Below, piece after piece: positions 16,149 through 24,920 of a stretch of 64,000 bases of DNA. The first letter of the stretch is position 1. Each line of letters starts with the position of its first letter. Both the position numbers and the translations under genes were made by a program. Origin of the DNA: an uncultured Latescibacterota bacterium (GTDB taxonomy: Bacteria > Latescibacterota > UBA2968). The stretch is taken from the NCBI GenBank assembly GCA_958295785.1, contig OY282377.1, positions 5,520,896 to 5,584,895 of the forward strand, read 5' to 3'. The notes beneath the pieces were generated by a model. It made no database searches. It had not been told where the DNA came from and worked only from the letters and a program-made list of their open reading frames with translations.

Positions 16149-16760
16149 ATGACCGCCATTGCCTTGCAACCCCAACAGAATGCCCTGACACTTCATTTTG
16201 GGGCTGTATTACGCATGAACAGGCATGAGTTTTTTCAATTCTGCCGAGCCAATCCCGATTTGAGAATGGAACTTACCAGCGAAGGAGATCTGATCATTGT
16301 GCCGCCAACAGGGAGCAAAACTGGACATCGCAACTTTACACTCACGACCCAATTTGGCATGTGGATGCAATCCGATGAAACGGGTTTGGGATTTGATTCA
16401 TCCACGGGTTTCACCCTTCCGAATGGCGCGGTGCGAGCACCTGATCTGGCTTGGATTCGCAAAGAGCGATGGGAGGCACTTTCCGCAGATGAGCAGGAGG
16501 AATTTGCGCCGATTTGTCCCGATTTTGTCGTCGAATTGCTTTCCCGAACAGACCGTCTTGAGACCGTGAAAAACAAGATGCGGGAATACATCGCCAATGG
16601 GGCGCAACTCGGCTGGCTCATCGATACCAAAGCGCGAAATGTTTATATTTACCGTCCAGATGAAGCGGTCGTTTGCCTGTCTGATCCCAAAACCATCTCG
16701 GGCGATCCCCTGTTGCCCAAGTTTGAATGTCATGTGGGCAAACTTTGGCAAGACGAATAG
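16149..16760 (+). CDS. Uma2 family (DUF820) PD-(D/E)xK nuclease-fold protein
   Basis: A 203-residue protein. It carries the Uma2 signatures: E in MELTSEGDLIIVPP, HRNFTLTTQF, RAPDLAWI with the catalytic Asp, and CPDFVVELLSRTDRLETVKNKM with E and the later K. The end is AQLGWLIDTKARNVYIYRP. ATG 16149 follows GGAGGG. Uma2 proteins are abundant in cyanobacteria and some other phyla and share the restriction-endonuclease fold. Their role is unknown and often linked to mobile DNA. All core motifs look intact. Confidence 0.88.
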   Translation: MTAIALQPQQNALTLHFGAVLRMNRHEFFQFCRANPDLRMELTSEGDLIIVPPTGSKTGHRNFTLTTQFGMWMQSDETGLGFDSSTGFTLPNGAVRAPDLAWIRKERWEALSADEQEEFAPICPDFVVELLSRTDRLETVKNKMREYIANGAQLGWLIDTKARNVYIYRPDEAVVCLSDPKTISGDPLLPKFECHVGKLWQDE

Positions 16761-16779
16761 ACGAAATCAGCGAATAGCG

Positions 16780-16893
16780 AATCGGCGCACAGGCGTAGCC
16801 TACAACGCAGCGGAGCAAGCAATGACCCTCCGCCCTACCACCTATCCACAAGTGAGGAGCGAATCGTAGGGGCGCGGCCCCTGTGCCCGTCCA
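16780..16893. repeat. Family D repeat followed by a family A block
   Basis: GCACAGGCGTAGCCTACAACG...AGCAAG (16784-16822), then a 60-base block (16834-16893) that is almost identical to 15905-15963. So the larger unit including the family A core has been duplicated around the Uma2 gene. Confidence 0.85.
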
Positions 16894-16921
16894 GATATTC
16901 GTTGATTTGTACATTCGCATT

Positions 16922-17530
16922 CTACCTCAGTGCTGCGTGCAACCGGGCCAATACGGTTTCTGCATCGGCATACCCTCTTGCGACGAATATCACAGACGCC
17001 TCATCTCTTACGACCAGACTGGGAAACTGATTGGCGTTCATCAACCGCCTGAGATTGAACCCATCCTGCATCTGCTGTTCAATTTCAGGCGATGATAGAT
17101 CGCACGCAAAGAGATCTGTATCCAGCCCGATTTCGCCTGCCAATGCAACCAAGATTTCGACATCCGATGGGTTGCGTGCCTCTTGGTAATACGCGCGTTG
17201 AATCGCTTCGTACATCGCGGTTCCCGCGCGTTGCTTTTGGGCCGCATAAAAAGCCCGACAAGATGGATAGGTGCATCGGCGCGGTTTGCACATTTTCCAA
17301 AAATCCCAATTAAAATGTGCGCCCGTCCTCGTTGCCACTTCTCGCCAGGCGTGCTGGATATGGGCGCGCACGGCATCGGGCATCGGCTCGTCTGTGTCGC
17401 GTGCCAGCCCGCCCATGACATAGATCGGCGATAGGTCGTCGGGCACGGCGTCCTTCACTTTTTTGAGCACAGGGTGAAATCCCCAGCACCACGAACACAT
17501 CGGGTCGGCAACGTAGTAAATTGTTTTCAT
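16922..17530 (-). CDS. DsbA-family (FrnE-like) thioredoxin-fold protein
   Basis: A 202-residue protein starting YYVADPMCSWCWGFHPVL, with a CSWC redox motif at about residue 13. It has an inserted helical domain with extra Cys residues (MCKPRRCTYPSC) and the cis-Pro loop NQFPSLVV near residue 165. There is no signal peptide, which fits the cytoplasmic FrnE-like branch of DsbA proteins (thiol-disulfide oxidoreductase, possibly stress related). The start at 17530 follows AAGGAA. It stands alone on the minus strand. Confidence 0.85.
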   Translation of the reverse strand: MKTIYYVADPMCSWCWGFHPVLKKVKDAVPDDLSPIYVMGGLARDTDEPMPDAVRAHIQHAWREVATRTGAHFNWDFWKMCKPRRCTYPSCRAFYAAQKQRAGTAMYEAIQRAYYQEARNPSDVEILVALAGEIGLDTDLFACDLSSPEIEQQMQDGFNLRRLMNANQFPSLVVRDEASVIFVARGYADAETVLARLHAALR

Positions 17531-17871
17531 TGTTTTTCCTTGTAGCGACCAGCGGTCAGCCCCCGCCGCTCCACCCCTGATCGCTTGTTTTGCTGAATGC
17601 TGATATACTGAAGCTGAAACTAACATAGTGGGAAAACGATGGTTTGCCAAGTCGGAAAGGGGTAAAAGGATGCGTTGAAGCTATTCGCTCCTGACCTTCT
17701 ATATTTAACTTTTGTCGGGAAATATTGAGGCGTCGTTGAGCCAGGTGCTCAACTGACCGCTAATTTTCAAACTGTAACTTTATTTTCACTTGCACTTAAT
17801 ACGCAAGAAACAATGAGACCCTATTTTTGCACGTCATTGTTTTGCGTTCTGTCTCAGCAAGGAGTTGGGGT
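17531..17871. other. Divergent spacer between the DsbA-like and sigma factor genes
   Basis: About 340 bases with AGCGGTCAGC-type repeat remnants near 17550. An AT-rich stretch at 17690-17850 presumably holds the sigma factor promoter; I cannot pick a convincing -35/-10 pair. CAAGGAG at 17858-17864 is the ribosome-binding site of the sigma gene. No gene or RNA was recognised. Confidence 0.6.
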
Positions 17872-18720
17872 ATGGCCCATACCGCATTCAAACAAGCAGA
17901 TAAGGCTCTTGAACACTATCTCAAAGAACTCGCCAATTCTCATCCCCTCTCGAGCGAAGAAGAAGTCGAACTCGCCATCAAAATGAAGCGCGGCGACCTC
18001 CAAGCTCGCAATCGCTTGGTCAGTGCCAACTTGCGTTTTGTGGTCACTGTGGCCCTGAAATATCGCAATCAAGGCGTGCCCTTAGTCGATTTGATCAGCG
18101 CGGGCAATATGGGTCTCATCACGGCCACCGAACGCTTTGATGAAACGCGCGGTTTCAAATTTATCTCTTATGCGGTCTGGTGGATTCGCCAGTCTATTTT
18201 GCAAACGCTCGCCGAGCATGGGCGTTTGATCCGGTTGCCCATTAACCGGACGGATCTGTTGCGGCGGATTAAAAATTTCCGCGACCAGTATCAAAACAAT
18301 GCGGGCGACATGCCTACGGAAAAAGAAATTGCCAATGAATTTCACATCACAGAAGATCAGGTCGTTGACATGCTGTCTCACTGCCCGGTTGTCTTTTCTT
18401 TGGACAAACCCATTTGCGAGACCGAGACGCCCCTCATCGATATGATGCCCGACGAAGACCAAGCCCCTCCGGATGCTGAAATGTTTCACAATGCCCTGCG
18501 AGATGAAGTCCATGAGTTGCTCTACACACTGGACAACCGCGAAGCCGATATTATTCGTCTCTATTTTGGCCTCAATGGCCCCAGTTGGACGCTTCAGGCC
18601 ATTGCCAAAAAATACAGCCTCACGCGAGAGCGCGTGCGCCAAATCAAAGAAAATGCCCTTCGCAAATTGCGCCACCCCTCTCGAGGGCGCAAACTCGTCT
18701 CCTATGCAGAAGCGGGATGA
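17872..18720 (+). CDS. Group 2 (RpoD/SigA-like) RNA polymerase sigma factor
   Basis: A 282-residue sigma-70 protein without region 1.1. Region 1.2 is at about residues 8-40 (LEHYLKELANSHPLSSEEE). Region 2 is at about 45-115, with LVSANLRFVV, GLITATERFDETRGFKF and the -10 recognition helix around YAVWWIRQSI. Region 3 is at about 120-200. Region 4.2 is at about 235-275, with WTLQAIAKKYSLTRERVRQIK. All parts needed for promoter recognition are present. The short length and missing 1.1 suggest an alternative or accessory primary-type sigma rather than the main RpoD. It is preceded by AAGGAG and is a single-gene unit. Confidence 0.88.
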   Translation: MAHTAFKQADKALEHYLKELANSHPLSSEEEVELAIKMKRGDLQARNRLVSANLRFVVTVALKYRNQGVPLVDLISAGNMGLITATERFDETRGFKFISYAVWWIRQSILQTLAEHGRLIRLPINRTDLLRRIKNFRDQYQNNAGDMPTEKEIANEFHITEDQVVDMLSHCPVVFSLDKPICETETPLIDMMPDEDQAPPDAEMFHNALRDEVHELLYTLDNREADIIRLYFGLNGPSWTLQAIAKKYSLTRERVRQIKENALRKLRHPSRGRKLVSYAEAG

Positions 18721-19101
18721 CCAAAAAATTAGAATACACGACAAAAAGCGCGGAGCGGGGTACAACTGCGATAGCAGTTTATAGACGCACAGGCGTAGCC
18801 TAAAACGCAGCGAAGCAAGTAGTCCCGCCCAACCCCAAAATCAGTGGTCAGTGGTCAGCCCCCACCCAATCCCCAAAACCGCTACGCACTTCGATTTGCT
18901 GATAAATTGCTGACCCGGCCACCCATTGCGCTGGTGCGAAGATCGCAATGAATGCGCTGCGCCAGATGAACTGACCTGTCTGAGTTCCTGAAAAGGAGAA
19001 GGGAGAACCCGTCAAATCGTTCTTCTTTCTCCTTTCTTTTTTCGAGATTCTGCCTTATTTTTTTGGGTCACTTTCACAGAGAATCCAATAGGAGGCAAGC
19101 G
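18721..19101. other. Repeat-rich spacer, no gene
   Basis: It contains a GGGGTACAACTGCGATAGCAG hairpin repeat (18757-18783), a family D repeat (18782-18822) and CAGTGGTCAGTGGTCAG (18841-18857). A purine-rich AAAAGGAGAAGGGAGAA near 18992 is mirrored by TTCTTCTTTCTCCTTTC near 19020, which could form a hairpin before the nitroreductase gene. Confidence 0.7.
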
Positions 19102-19671
19102 ATGGATGTTCTGAAAGCCATTCACACGCGGCGCACGATTTTTAAGTTTCGGCCGGGCGGTGTGCCCAAAGAGGTGATTGAGAAAATTTTTGAGGCCGGC
19201 CTGTGGGCGCCCAATCACCATCTGACCGAACCGTGGCGCTTTGTGGTGTTGGGAGAACAGACAAAAGAAAAATTGGCGAGACGCTACGCTGAAATTCAGG
19301 AGGCAAAAGCCGCTGAAGGCGCGAGTGACGAGGCAAAAGGAATATTGAAAGAAGCCGGTTATGCCAAGTTCATGTCCAAGCCGACCATTGTCGCTGTGGC
19401 GTGTTTGCAGGATGGCGACGAGGTGAAGAACCGAGAAGATTACGCGGCGGCGTGCTGTGCGATGCAAAATGTGCAACTGGCTGCATGGGCAGAAGGGGTT
19501 GGCATGCAGTGGAGCACGGGGCCGATTACATTGGAAAAAAACACCTACGACGCGCTGGATATCAACGCCGATAAAGAATATATCATCGGCTTTTTTTATA
19601 CGGGGTATCCGGATGAAATCCCAGAACCGCGGCGGAAACCCCTCGATGAAGTTATGAGTTGGACAGATTAG
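19102..19671 (+). CDS. Nitroreductase family flavoprotein
   Basis: A 189-residue protein with the nitroreductase pattern: IHTRRTIFKFRPGG at the start (FMN phosphate contact), GLWAPNHHLTEPWRFVV, an insertion of helices, then AAACCAMQNVQLAAWAEGVG and IIGFFYTGYP near the end. These enzymes bind FMN and reduce nitro, quinone or other acceptors with NAD(P)H. GGAGG lies 6 bases before ATG 19102. It is on the same strand as the DsrM/K-like genes but separated by 124 bases containing heptamer repeats, so shared transcription is possible but unproven. Confidence 0.9.
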   Translation: MDVLKAIHTRRTIFKFRPGGVPKEVIEKIFEAGLWAPNHHLTEPWRFVVLGEQTKEKLARRYAEIQEAKAAEGASDEAKGILKEAGYAKFMSKPTIVAVACLQDGDEVKNREDYAAACCAMQNVQLAAWAEGVGMQWSTGPITLEKNTYDALDINADKEYIIGFFYTGYPDEIPEPRRKPLDEVMSWTD

Positions 19672-19795
19672 TAGTCAGTGGTTAGTGGTCAGTCTCTATC
19701 CATCCGTCCCTGAACGCGACTTGTTTTGCTGACTGCTGATCGCTAACCGCTTGGGATGCGGGGTTGGGCGAACTGACCGCTGACCATTGTCTCCT

Positions 19796-20554
19796 ATGGA
19801 CGCTTTCGATCTCTTCATACTGTATCGCCTGCCCTATTTCGCCTGTCCTTTTTATGTGATTATGCTGACCTTGCGGATCTGGGTGTGGCTGCGGTTTTAC
19901 AATCCGGCACTCAAGTTGTTGCCCGGCGGCAAAGGGCGTGTGTATCGCGTGTGGAAGCGGCAGTATCGACCAACCATTCGCATTTTTCCCGGGCGACCGC
20001 GCACTCGGGGGATGGAATGGAAACGCACGATTATGGGGTTTGTGTTTTTCACCGGCCTTTGGAAGCGCGATAGGGTGTTGTGGTTGGGGTCTTGGTGCCT
20101 GCATTTGGGGCTGTTGCTATTGGTCGTCGCCCATGTGCGCGTGGCGTTGCCGCCCGAATGGGATCCGATCTGTTTGAATATCGCATTGGTCGGCAGTGGG
20201 TTGATGGCTGTGTCGGGCGTTTATTTGTTGCTGCGCCGAGTGGTGGTTCAGCGCGTGCGCGAGATTACAGATTTTCGGGATTATCTGGCAGAGTTCATTC
20301 TCCTGTGCTTTTCTGCCACGGCATTTCTCATGTTGTTAGAGGGTGGGGTGACATCCGAAACCCTGCGCCGCTATGTAACTGCGCTGTTGACCGGCAGGAC
20401 AATTGTTCTCGACGTGCAACGCATGTTTGTTTGGCACTTGCTCGCCGCACACCTGTTGCTGATTGTGATCCCGTTTTCCCATCTGCTGCATTTGGGCGGG
20501 GTTTTTTTTAGCCGCGAATTTTTGGGCACATCCGATACGTTTGCCGGTGAATAG
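19796..20554 (+). CDS. NarI/DsrM-like membrane cytochrome b subunit
   Basis: A 252-residue membrane protein with five to six hydrophobic segments. Candidate heme-binding His residues stand in WCLHLGLLLLVVAHVRV and in VWHLLAAHLLLIVIPFSHLLHLGG. This is the pattern of NarI, DsrM and HmeC quinol-oxidising subunits. The downstream gene, 13 bases away, encodes the matching HdrD/DsrK-type iron-sulfur protein. Together they would pass electrons between menaquinol and a thiol/disulfide or sulfur-carrier substrate. ATG 19796 is preferred over TTG 19787; no strong ribosome-binding site is visible. Confidence 0.75.
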   Translation: MDAFDLFILYRLPYFACPFYVIMLTLRIWVWLRFYNPALKLLPGGKGRVYRVWKRQYRPTIRIFPGRPRTRGMEWKRTIMGFVFFTGLWKRDRVLWLGSWCLHLGLLLLVVAHVRVALPPEWDPICLNIALVGSGLMAVSGVYLLLRRVVVQRVREITDFRDYLAEFILLCFSATAFLMLLEGGVTSETLRRYVTALLTGRTIVLDVQRMFVWHLLAAHLLLIVIPFSHLLHLGGVFFSREFLGTSDTFAGE

Positions 20555-20567
20555 AGGGGATTGAACG

Positions 20568-21923
20568 GTGGAAAAGCCGAAGCAGACAGAACGCGAGAAA
20601 AAGTACATTCCGCCGGGGCTTGTCCGCACGTATATGCGGCGGATTGCGGAGTCGGATCCCTTTGTGCGCGAGATTCAGGACGAGCCGTCAGCACTGCGCT
20701 TGTACATGGATACGTGTACCAAATGCGGGGTGTGCGCGCAGGAATGCCCGGTGTATTACGGGCAACCCGATAAGCGCATGCATCCGGTGGAACGCTCTCG
20801 GCAAGTGATTCGTTTGTACAAAAAGTACGCCACATTTTGGGGGCGGTTTTGGAACGCGATTTTTCCAAAGCCAGATTTTGAAAATGACGACGCCGAGGTG
20901 TTTGCCCAGCGCGTGTACGAGTGTTTGACGTGCCGGCGGTGCGCGGCATTTTGTCCGGTGGGAATCGATCATTCGGTGATTTCGCGCGTCGGGCGCTCGC
21001 TCGTGGATTTGATGGGTCTCACGCCGCCATCCCTCGCGCAGGGCACGCACAATTCGTTTGAAACCGGCAATTTGGAAGGCGCGTCGCCCGAGGCGTTTTT
21101 GGACGCGATTCAATTTATTGAAGGGGAACTGAAAGAAGAAACCGGACGGGACATCCGCATTCCGTTAGACCGCGAAGGCGCGGACATTTTCTTTTTGCCC
21201 CCGTCGGGCGATGTGCTGGTTTACGCTGAAAATTTGATGGGCATGGCAAAGGTTTTTCACGCCACAGGCGCGGATTGGACGATGAGTTCGCGGGCGTTTG
21301 ACGGATCGAATTTTGGATTTACGACCGGAAACAACTTTTCGATGAAGTACGAAAACAAGCACTACATCGACGCGTGTGAAAAATTGGGGTGCAAGGTCAT
21401 GGTGATGGGCGAGTGTGGGCACGCCTATCGCGTGATGAAGTTCATGGCGAGCGAAGGCCGCTGGTGGGGCGCGTTGCCTTTTGAAATTACGAGTGGATTT
21501 GAATATACGGCGAACCTGATCCGCAAGGGCAAATTGAAATTGGATCCGGGCAAGAATCCCGAGCCAGTGACCTATCACGATGCGTGCCAATTCGCCGCTG
21601 GGTGCGGGATTGTCGAGGAGCCGAGACAAATTTTGAAAGCGGCCTGCGCGGATTACCGCGAGATGCCAGATGGCGGATATACTCAGTGGTGTTGCGGCGG
21701 TGGGGGCGGGTTGTCGGCACTGCGCTCGGTGCGTGCGTTTCGGATGCGGGTTTCGGGAAAAAAGAAAGCCGAGCAACTGCGCGAGACCGACGCGAAAATC
21801 ATCTCGACCTCGTGTTTGCAATGCCGCACACAACTCAAAGAACTCGCACGCCATTACGATATGCCGTTGAAAATTACAGGTGTACACGAGTTGGTGAACA
21901 ATGCGATTGTGTTCGATCAATAG
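20568..21923 (+). CDS. DsrK/HdrD-like iron-sulfur protein
   Basis: A 451-residue protein starting at GTG. It has two 4Fe-4S cluster motifs, CTKCGVCAQECPV (about residue 50) and CLTCRRCAAFCPV (about 118). Two CCG-type domains follow: GECGHAYRVM with DACQFAAGCG, and QWCCGGGGG with CLQC near the C-terminus. These domains bind the noncubane cluster that cleaves disulfides in HdrB/HdrD and occur in DsrK. Paired with the cytochrome b subunit, it resembles a minimal DsrMK complex. With dsrC close downstream, the likely substrate is the DsrC disulfide or trisulfide. No dsrAB is in the window. Confidence 0.8.
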   Translation: MEKPKQTEREKKYIPPGLVRTYMRRIAESDPFVREIQDEPSALRLYMDTCTKCGVCAQECPVYYGQPDKRMHPVERSRQVIRLYKKYATFWGRFWNAIFPKPDFENDDAEVFAQRVYECLTCRRCAAFCPVGIDHSVISRVGRSLVDLMGLTPPSLAQGTHNSFETGNLEGASPEAFLDAIQFIEGELKEETGRDIRIPLDREGADIFFLPPSGDVLVYAENLMGMAKVFHATGADWTMSSRAFDGSNFGFTTGNNFSMKYENKHYIDACEKLGCKVMVMGECGHAYRVMKFMASEGRWWGALPFEITSGFEYTANLIRKGKLKLDPGKNPEPVTYHDACQFAAGCGIVEEPRQILKAACADYREMPDGGYTQWCCGGGGGLSALRSVRAFRMRVSGKKKAEQLRETDAKIISTSCLQCRTQLKELARHYDMPLKITGVHELVNNAIVFDQ

Positions 21924-21931
21924 TCAAAGGC

Positions 21932-22030
21932 GGATCGCGGATTAAACGGATTGCGCGGATGACGCGGATGAAAGGCAAAGGGCAAGAGGCGAAGGTAGAA
22001 ACGTAGGGGCGATGCCTCTGTGCTCGTCCG
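21932..22030. repeat. Composite repeat: GCGGATT-type plus family A
   Basis: GATCGCGGATTAAACGG...GATGAAAGGCAAAGG leads into GAAGGTAGAAACGTAGGGGCGATGCC. A block of the same order and about 100 bases lies at 26848-26945. The upstream frame start of the next gene (22012) is made of this repeat. Confidence 0.85.
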
Positions 22031-22062
22031 TCAGGGGTCAGATAGCCCGTAACCGAAAGCTC

Positions 22063-23283
22063 ATGATGCCCAATTTAATTTATATGGACAATGCGGCGAC
22101 GACATTTCCAAAGCCCCCCAATGTGCTGGAGGACGCGCTGGCGTTTTATCGGAACTACGGGGTGAATCCCGGGCGCAGTGGCACGGATTTGGCGCGGGAG
22201 GCCGAGGCGATGGTCGCCGAGGCGCGTGTTGCGTTGACATCGTTCTTTGGAGCCGCGGGCAGTCCCGACCGGTTGGTTTTTACCCAAAATGCGTCAGACG
22301 CCTTGAATATTGCGATTCAGGGCACGTTGCAAGCCGGGGATCATGTGATTGCGACGCTTGTGGATCACAATTCGGTTTTGCGCCCCATTTACCATCTGTC
22401 AAGGTATGAGGGGATTGACGTGACGCATGTGGCGTTTGGGGCAGATGGCGTTGTCGATCCCGAGGATGTTGCCAAAGCGATCAAAGCCAATACCAAATTG
22501 GTGGTGATGACGCATGCGTCCAATGCGCTAGGCACAGTGCAACCCGTGCAGGCGGTCGGCGCGATCTGTCGGTCACGCGGCGTGATTTTCTGCGTTGATG
22601 TGGCGCAAACCGCGGGGGTGTTGCCGATAGATATGGAGGCGATGCAGGCCGATATTTTGTGTTTTACGGGGCACAAGTCCCTCATGGGGCCAACGGGCAC
22701 GGGTGGGATGTATGTGCGCGAGGGAATATCTGTTGCGCCGTTGCGATACGGTGGGACGGGTGTGCGGTCAGAATATCCCGATCACTTGGACGAGTATCCC
22801 TGGCGGTTGGAATGCGGCACGGGCAATTTGATGGGCATTGCGGGGTTGTTGACCGCGCAAAAATGGCTTCTGCGCGAAGGTGTGGAAAAGATTCACGCAC
22901 GCGAAATGGCGTTGTTCGCACAATTGCTCAATGGTCTCCGCAATATTGAGGGGTGCATTTTGTACTGCGCTGAAGAAACCGATCAGCGCGTGCCCGTGCT
23001 GTCGCTCAATGTCGCGGGGATGACGGCAAATAATGTGGGCACTTTGCTGGACGTGAAGTTCAATGTGGCAACGCGCACGGGGTTGCAATGCGCGCCAAAG
23101 GTACACGAGCGATTGGGCACCAAAGCGATGAAGGGGACAGTGCGTCTTTCGCTGGGCCCGTTCAATACCGAGGCGCAAATTGAAACCGCAATTGAGGGCG
23201 TGCGCGATATCGCCAAACGACACGGGCGAACAGGAGGCGGCGTTGGCATATCGACTTGTGACGCTGGGCGACAAAGAAATTGA
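22063..23283 (+). CDS. Cysteine desulfurase-like class V aminotransferase
   Basis: A 406-residue PLP enzyme. It begins YMDNAATTFPKPP and contains the PLP contacts VDHNS (His), CVDVAQTAG and the Schiff-base Lys in TGHKSLMGPTGTGG. It also has a candidate persulfide Cys in GLQCAPKVHERLGT. This matches the NifS/SufS-like branch that moves sulfur from cysteine. I start at ATG 22063; the further upstream in-frame codons come from a repeat. The 3' end overlaps the dsrC start by 41 bases, so the two are coupled. This suggests that the enzyme may load sulfur onto DsrC. Confidence 0.85.
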   Translation: MMPNLIYMDNAATTFPKPPNVLEDALAFYRNYGVNPGRSGTDLAREAEAMVAEARVALTSFFGAAGSPDRLVFTQNASDALNIAIQGTLQAGDHVIATLVDHNSVLRPIYHLSRYEGIDVTHVAFGADGVVDPEDVAKAIKANTKLVVMTHASNALGTVQPVQAVGAICRSRGVIFCVDVAQTAGVLPIDMEAMQADILCFTGHKSLMGPTGTGGMYVREGISVAPLRYGGTGVRSEYPDHLDEYPWRLECGTGNLMGIAGLLTAQKWLLREGVEKIHAREMALFAQLLNGLRNIEGCILYCAEETDQRVPVLSLNVAGMTANNVGTLLDVKFNVATRTGLQCAPKVHERLGTKAMKGTVRLSLGPFNTEAQIETAIEGVRDIAKRHGRTGGGVGISTCDAGRQRN

Positions 23284-23566
23284 GGTGGATGAAGACGGGT
23301 TCATCCAGCAACCCGAGTTGTGGGACGAAGACGTGGCGCGCGACCTCGCCCGGCAAGAAGGCATTGAAGAGATGAGCGATGATCACTGGCAGGTGGTGTA
23401 TTACATCCGCAATTACTGGCTGAAATTCGAGATCGCCCCGCTGATCCGGCGGCTGTGCAAAGAGACCGAGAAAGACATTGACACCATTTACGATCTGTTT
23501 CCCGCAGGCCCGGCAGATGGCGCGTGCAAACTCGCGGGTTTGCCAACGCCGACGGGATGCACGTAA
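23243..23566 (+). CDS. dsrC: DsrC/TusE sulfur-carrier protein with both C-terminal cysteines
   Basis: A 107-residue protein. The DsrC/TusE fold is evident from EIEVDEDGFIQQPELW, HWQVVYYIRNYW and LCKETEKDIDTIYDLFP. The C-terminal arm reads GACKLAGLPTPTGCT, with two cysteines spaced as in true DsrC, not only the last Cys of TusE. The start is TTG 23243, decided by AGGAGG at 23232-23237; it lies inside the upstream gene. DsrC carries sulfur as a trisulfide that DsrMK-type complexes reduce. Its presence beside DsrM/K-like genes and a desulfurase-like gene is coherent. It may serve sulfur trafficking rather than dissimilatory sulfite reduction, as dsrAB is not seen here. Confidence 0.9.
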   Translation: MAYRLVTLGDKEIEVDEDGFIQQPELWDEDVARDLARQEGIEEMSDDHWQVVYYIRNYWLKFEIAPLIRRLCKETEKDIDTIYDLFPAGPADGACKLAGLPTPTGCT

Positions 23567-23582
23567 TCAAAAGGGGATTCAC

Positions 23583-23723
23583 ATGACCCAAACGACAACA
23601 CATCCTTGTATTATGCCGACGGAACATCCCTACATCATGACAGATGATCGGATTCTCGGCGGCGAGCCTATTGTCAAAGATACGCGCACGCCGGTTCGGG
23701 CGATTGTCGAAATCTGGCGTTAA
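23583..23723 (+). pseudogene. Truncated DUF433 antitoxin-like gene
   Basis: A 46-codon frame ends in YIMTDDRILGGEPIVKDTRTPVR then AIVEIWR and stops. This is the first half of a DUF433 domain (normally about 75 residues with a C-terminal helix-turn-helix). The second half is absent downstream, where repeats and a terminator follow. It is preceded by AAAAGGGG. It is probably a remnant of a VapB-like antitoxin. Confidence 0.7.
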
Positions 23724-23795
23724 TGAAAAATCAAATCCGATATATCTAAACGCACGGTGGTGACATATTCCCCCCAAAGACAATTCCAAATAAGA

Positions 23796-23840
23796 CGAGG
23801 CGATCTCCAAAAAGGAAATCGCCTCGTTTTTGTTTTTTTT
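23796..23840 (+). terminator. Intrinsic terminator
   Basis: CGAGGCGATCTCC (23796-23808) pairs with GGAAATCGCCTCG (23814-23826) around AAAAA and is followed by a long T run. It closes the dsrC transcript. Confidence 0.9.
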
Positions 23841-23908
23841 CGGCGAGCACGGGGGCATCGCCCCTACATTTTCATCTCTTTGGGCGAGCACAGGGGCATC
23901 GCCCCTAC
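23840..23908. repeat. Two family A repeats in tandem
   Basis: CGGCGAGCACGGGGGCATCGCCCCTAC (23841-23867) and GGGCGAGCACAGGGGCATCGCCCCTAC (23882-23908), both in the reversed orientation, stand between the terminator and the end of the dehydrogenase gene. Confidence 0.9.
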
Positions 23909-23927
23909 TCTCACTCCTCTCATTTGA

Positions 23928-24824
23928 CTATCCCGTGCGGGCTTGGATGTCCGCCATATCTTCGACAACCGTGAGCAAGCCCGAGTGGTCGAGTTCGCCG
24001 CGGCCTTTGACTATCGCCGTTTTGAAGAGTTCAAAAACCTCGCTGGTGACAGGCAGGGGCACGCCGAAGTCATTGCTCGTTTTTTGGATGATGTTGAGGT
24101 CTTTGTAGTGCAGCCGAATGCGAAAGCCCGGGTCAAAGTCGCCGTTGACCATGCGCTCGCCCCTGTTTTCGAGCACGCCGCAGCGCGCGAGGCCCCCGCT
24201 GAGCACTTGGACAATTTTAATCGGATCAACGCCCGCTTTGGCGCCCATTGTGAGGGCTTCGGATACGCCGGCAATGGTGACGGCAACGAGGATTTGATTG
24301 CACGCTTTCACGGTTTGCCCCGCGCCGAGCGACCCGCACAAAACCGCGCTTTGGCCCATGACGTCAAAGAGCGGTTTGACGGTGTTGAATGTGTCTTCGT
24401 CCCCGCCGACCATGATGGACAGGGTGGCGTTTTGCGCGCCGATGTCGCCGCCGCTGACGGGTGCGTCCAGGCTTTTGACGCCTTTTTTCGCGAGCACCTC
24501 CCCCACATGCGCGGCAGTGCTGGGCGCGATGGTGCTCATATCGACAAAGATCATGCCCTCGTGCGCGCCTTCAACAATGCCGCCCGTGCCCAAAGCGACG
24601 CTTTCCACGTCGGGCGAATCGGGCAACATGGTGATGACGATGTCACTTTGTTCGGCTACGGTTTTGCCCGAGCAAGCGGGCGTGGCCCCTTTGCCGACGA
24701 GTTCGTCAACCGCGTCTCGGCTGCGATTGTGAACGATGAGTTCATACCCGGCATTGCGTAAATGCCCGGCCATGGGCTTGCCCATGATCCCAAGGCCGAT
24801 AAATCCAACTTTTGGTTGCGACAT
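23928..24824 (-). CDS. garR: 2-hydroxy-3-oxopropionate reductase-like beta-hydroxyacid dehydrogenase
   Basis: A 298-residue protein of the beta-hydroxyacid dehydrogenase family. It has the NAD(P)-binding GFIGLGIMGKPMA, the substrate-binding DAPVSGGDIGA (about residue 118) and the catalytic Lys in GAGQTVKACNQ (about 170). It also has KDLNIIQKTSNDFGVPLP late. This matches tartronate semialdehyde reductase and 3-hydroxyisobutyrate dehydrogenase; which substrate is used cannot be told from sequence. The start at 24824 follows GGAAAGGAA. It is a single gene on the minus strand. Confidence 0.85.
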   Translation of the reverse strand: MSQPKVGFIGLGIMGKPMAGHLRNAGYELIVHNRSRDAVDELVGKGATPACSGKTVAEQSDIVITMLPDSPDVESVALGTGGIVEGAHEGMIFVDMSTIAPSTAAHVGEVLAKKGVKSLDAPVSGGDIGAQNATLSIMVGGDEDTFNTVKPLFDVMGQSAVLCGSLGAGQTVKACNQILVAVTIAGVSEALTMGAKAGVDPIKIVQVLSGGLARCGVLENRGERMVNGDFDPGFRIRLHYKDLNIIQKTSNDFGVPLPVTSEVFELFKTAIVKGRGELDHSGLLTVVEDMADIQARTG

Positions 24825-24920
24825 GTGTCAAATTCCTTTCCTTTTGTAAGTGAAAGATGCAGGCGACTACCACATTGATCATTCAAAAGTGATGCAATGC
24901 GATTGCTTTTCGGCTTATGC

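Noticed and set aside
17531-17871. Possible tRNA or small RNA upstream of the sigma factor
   Set aside because: No cloverleaf or strong long-range pairing could be traced; treated as a plain spacer.
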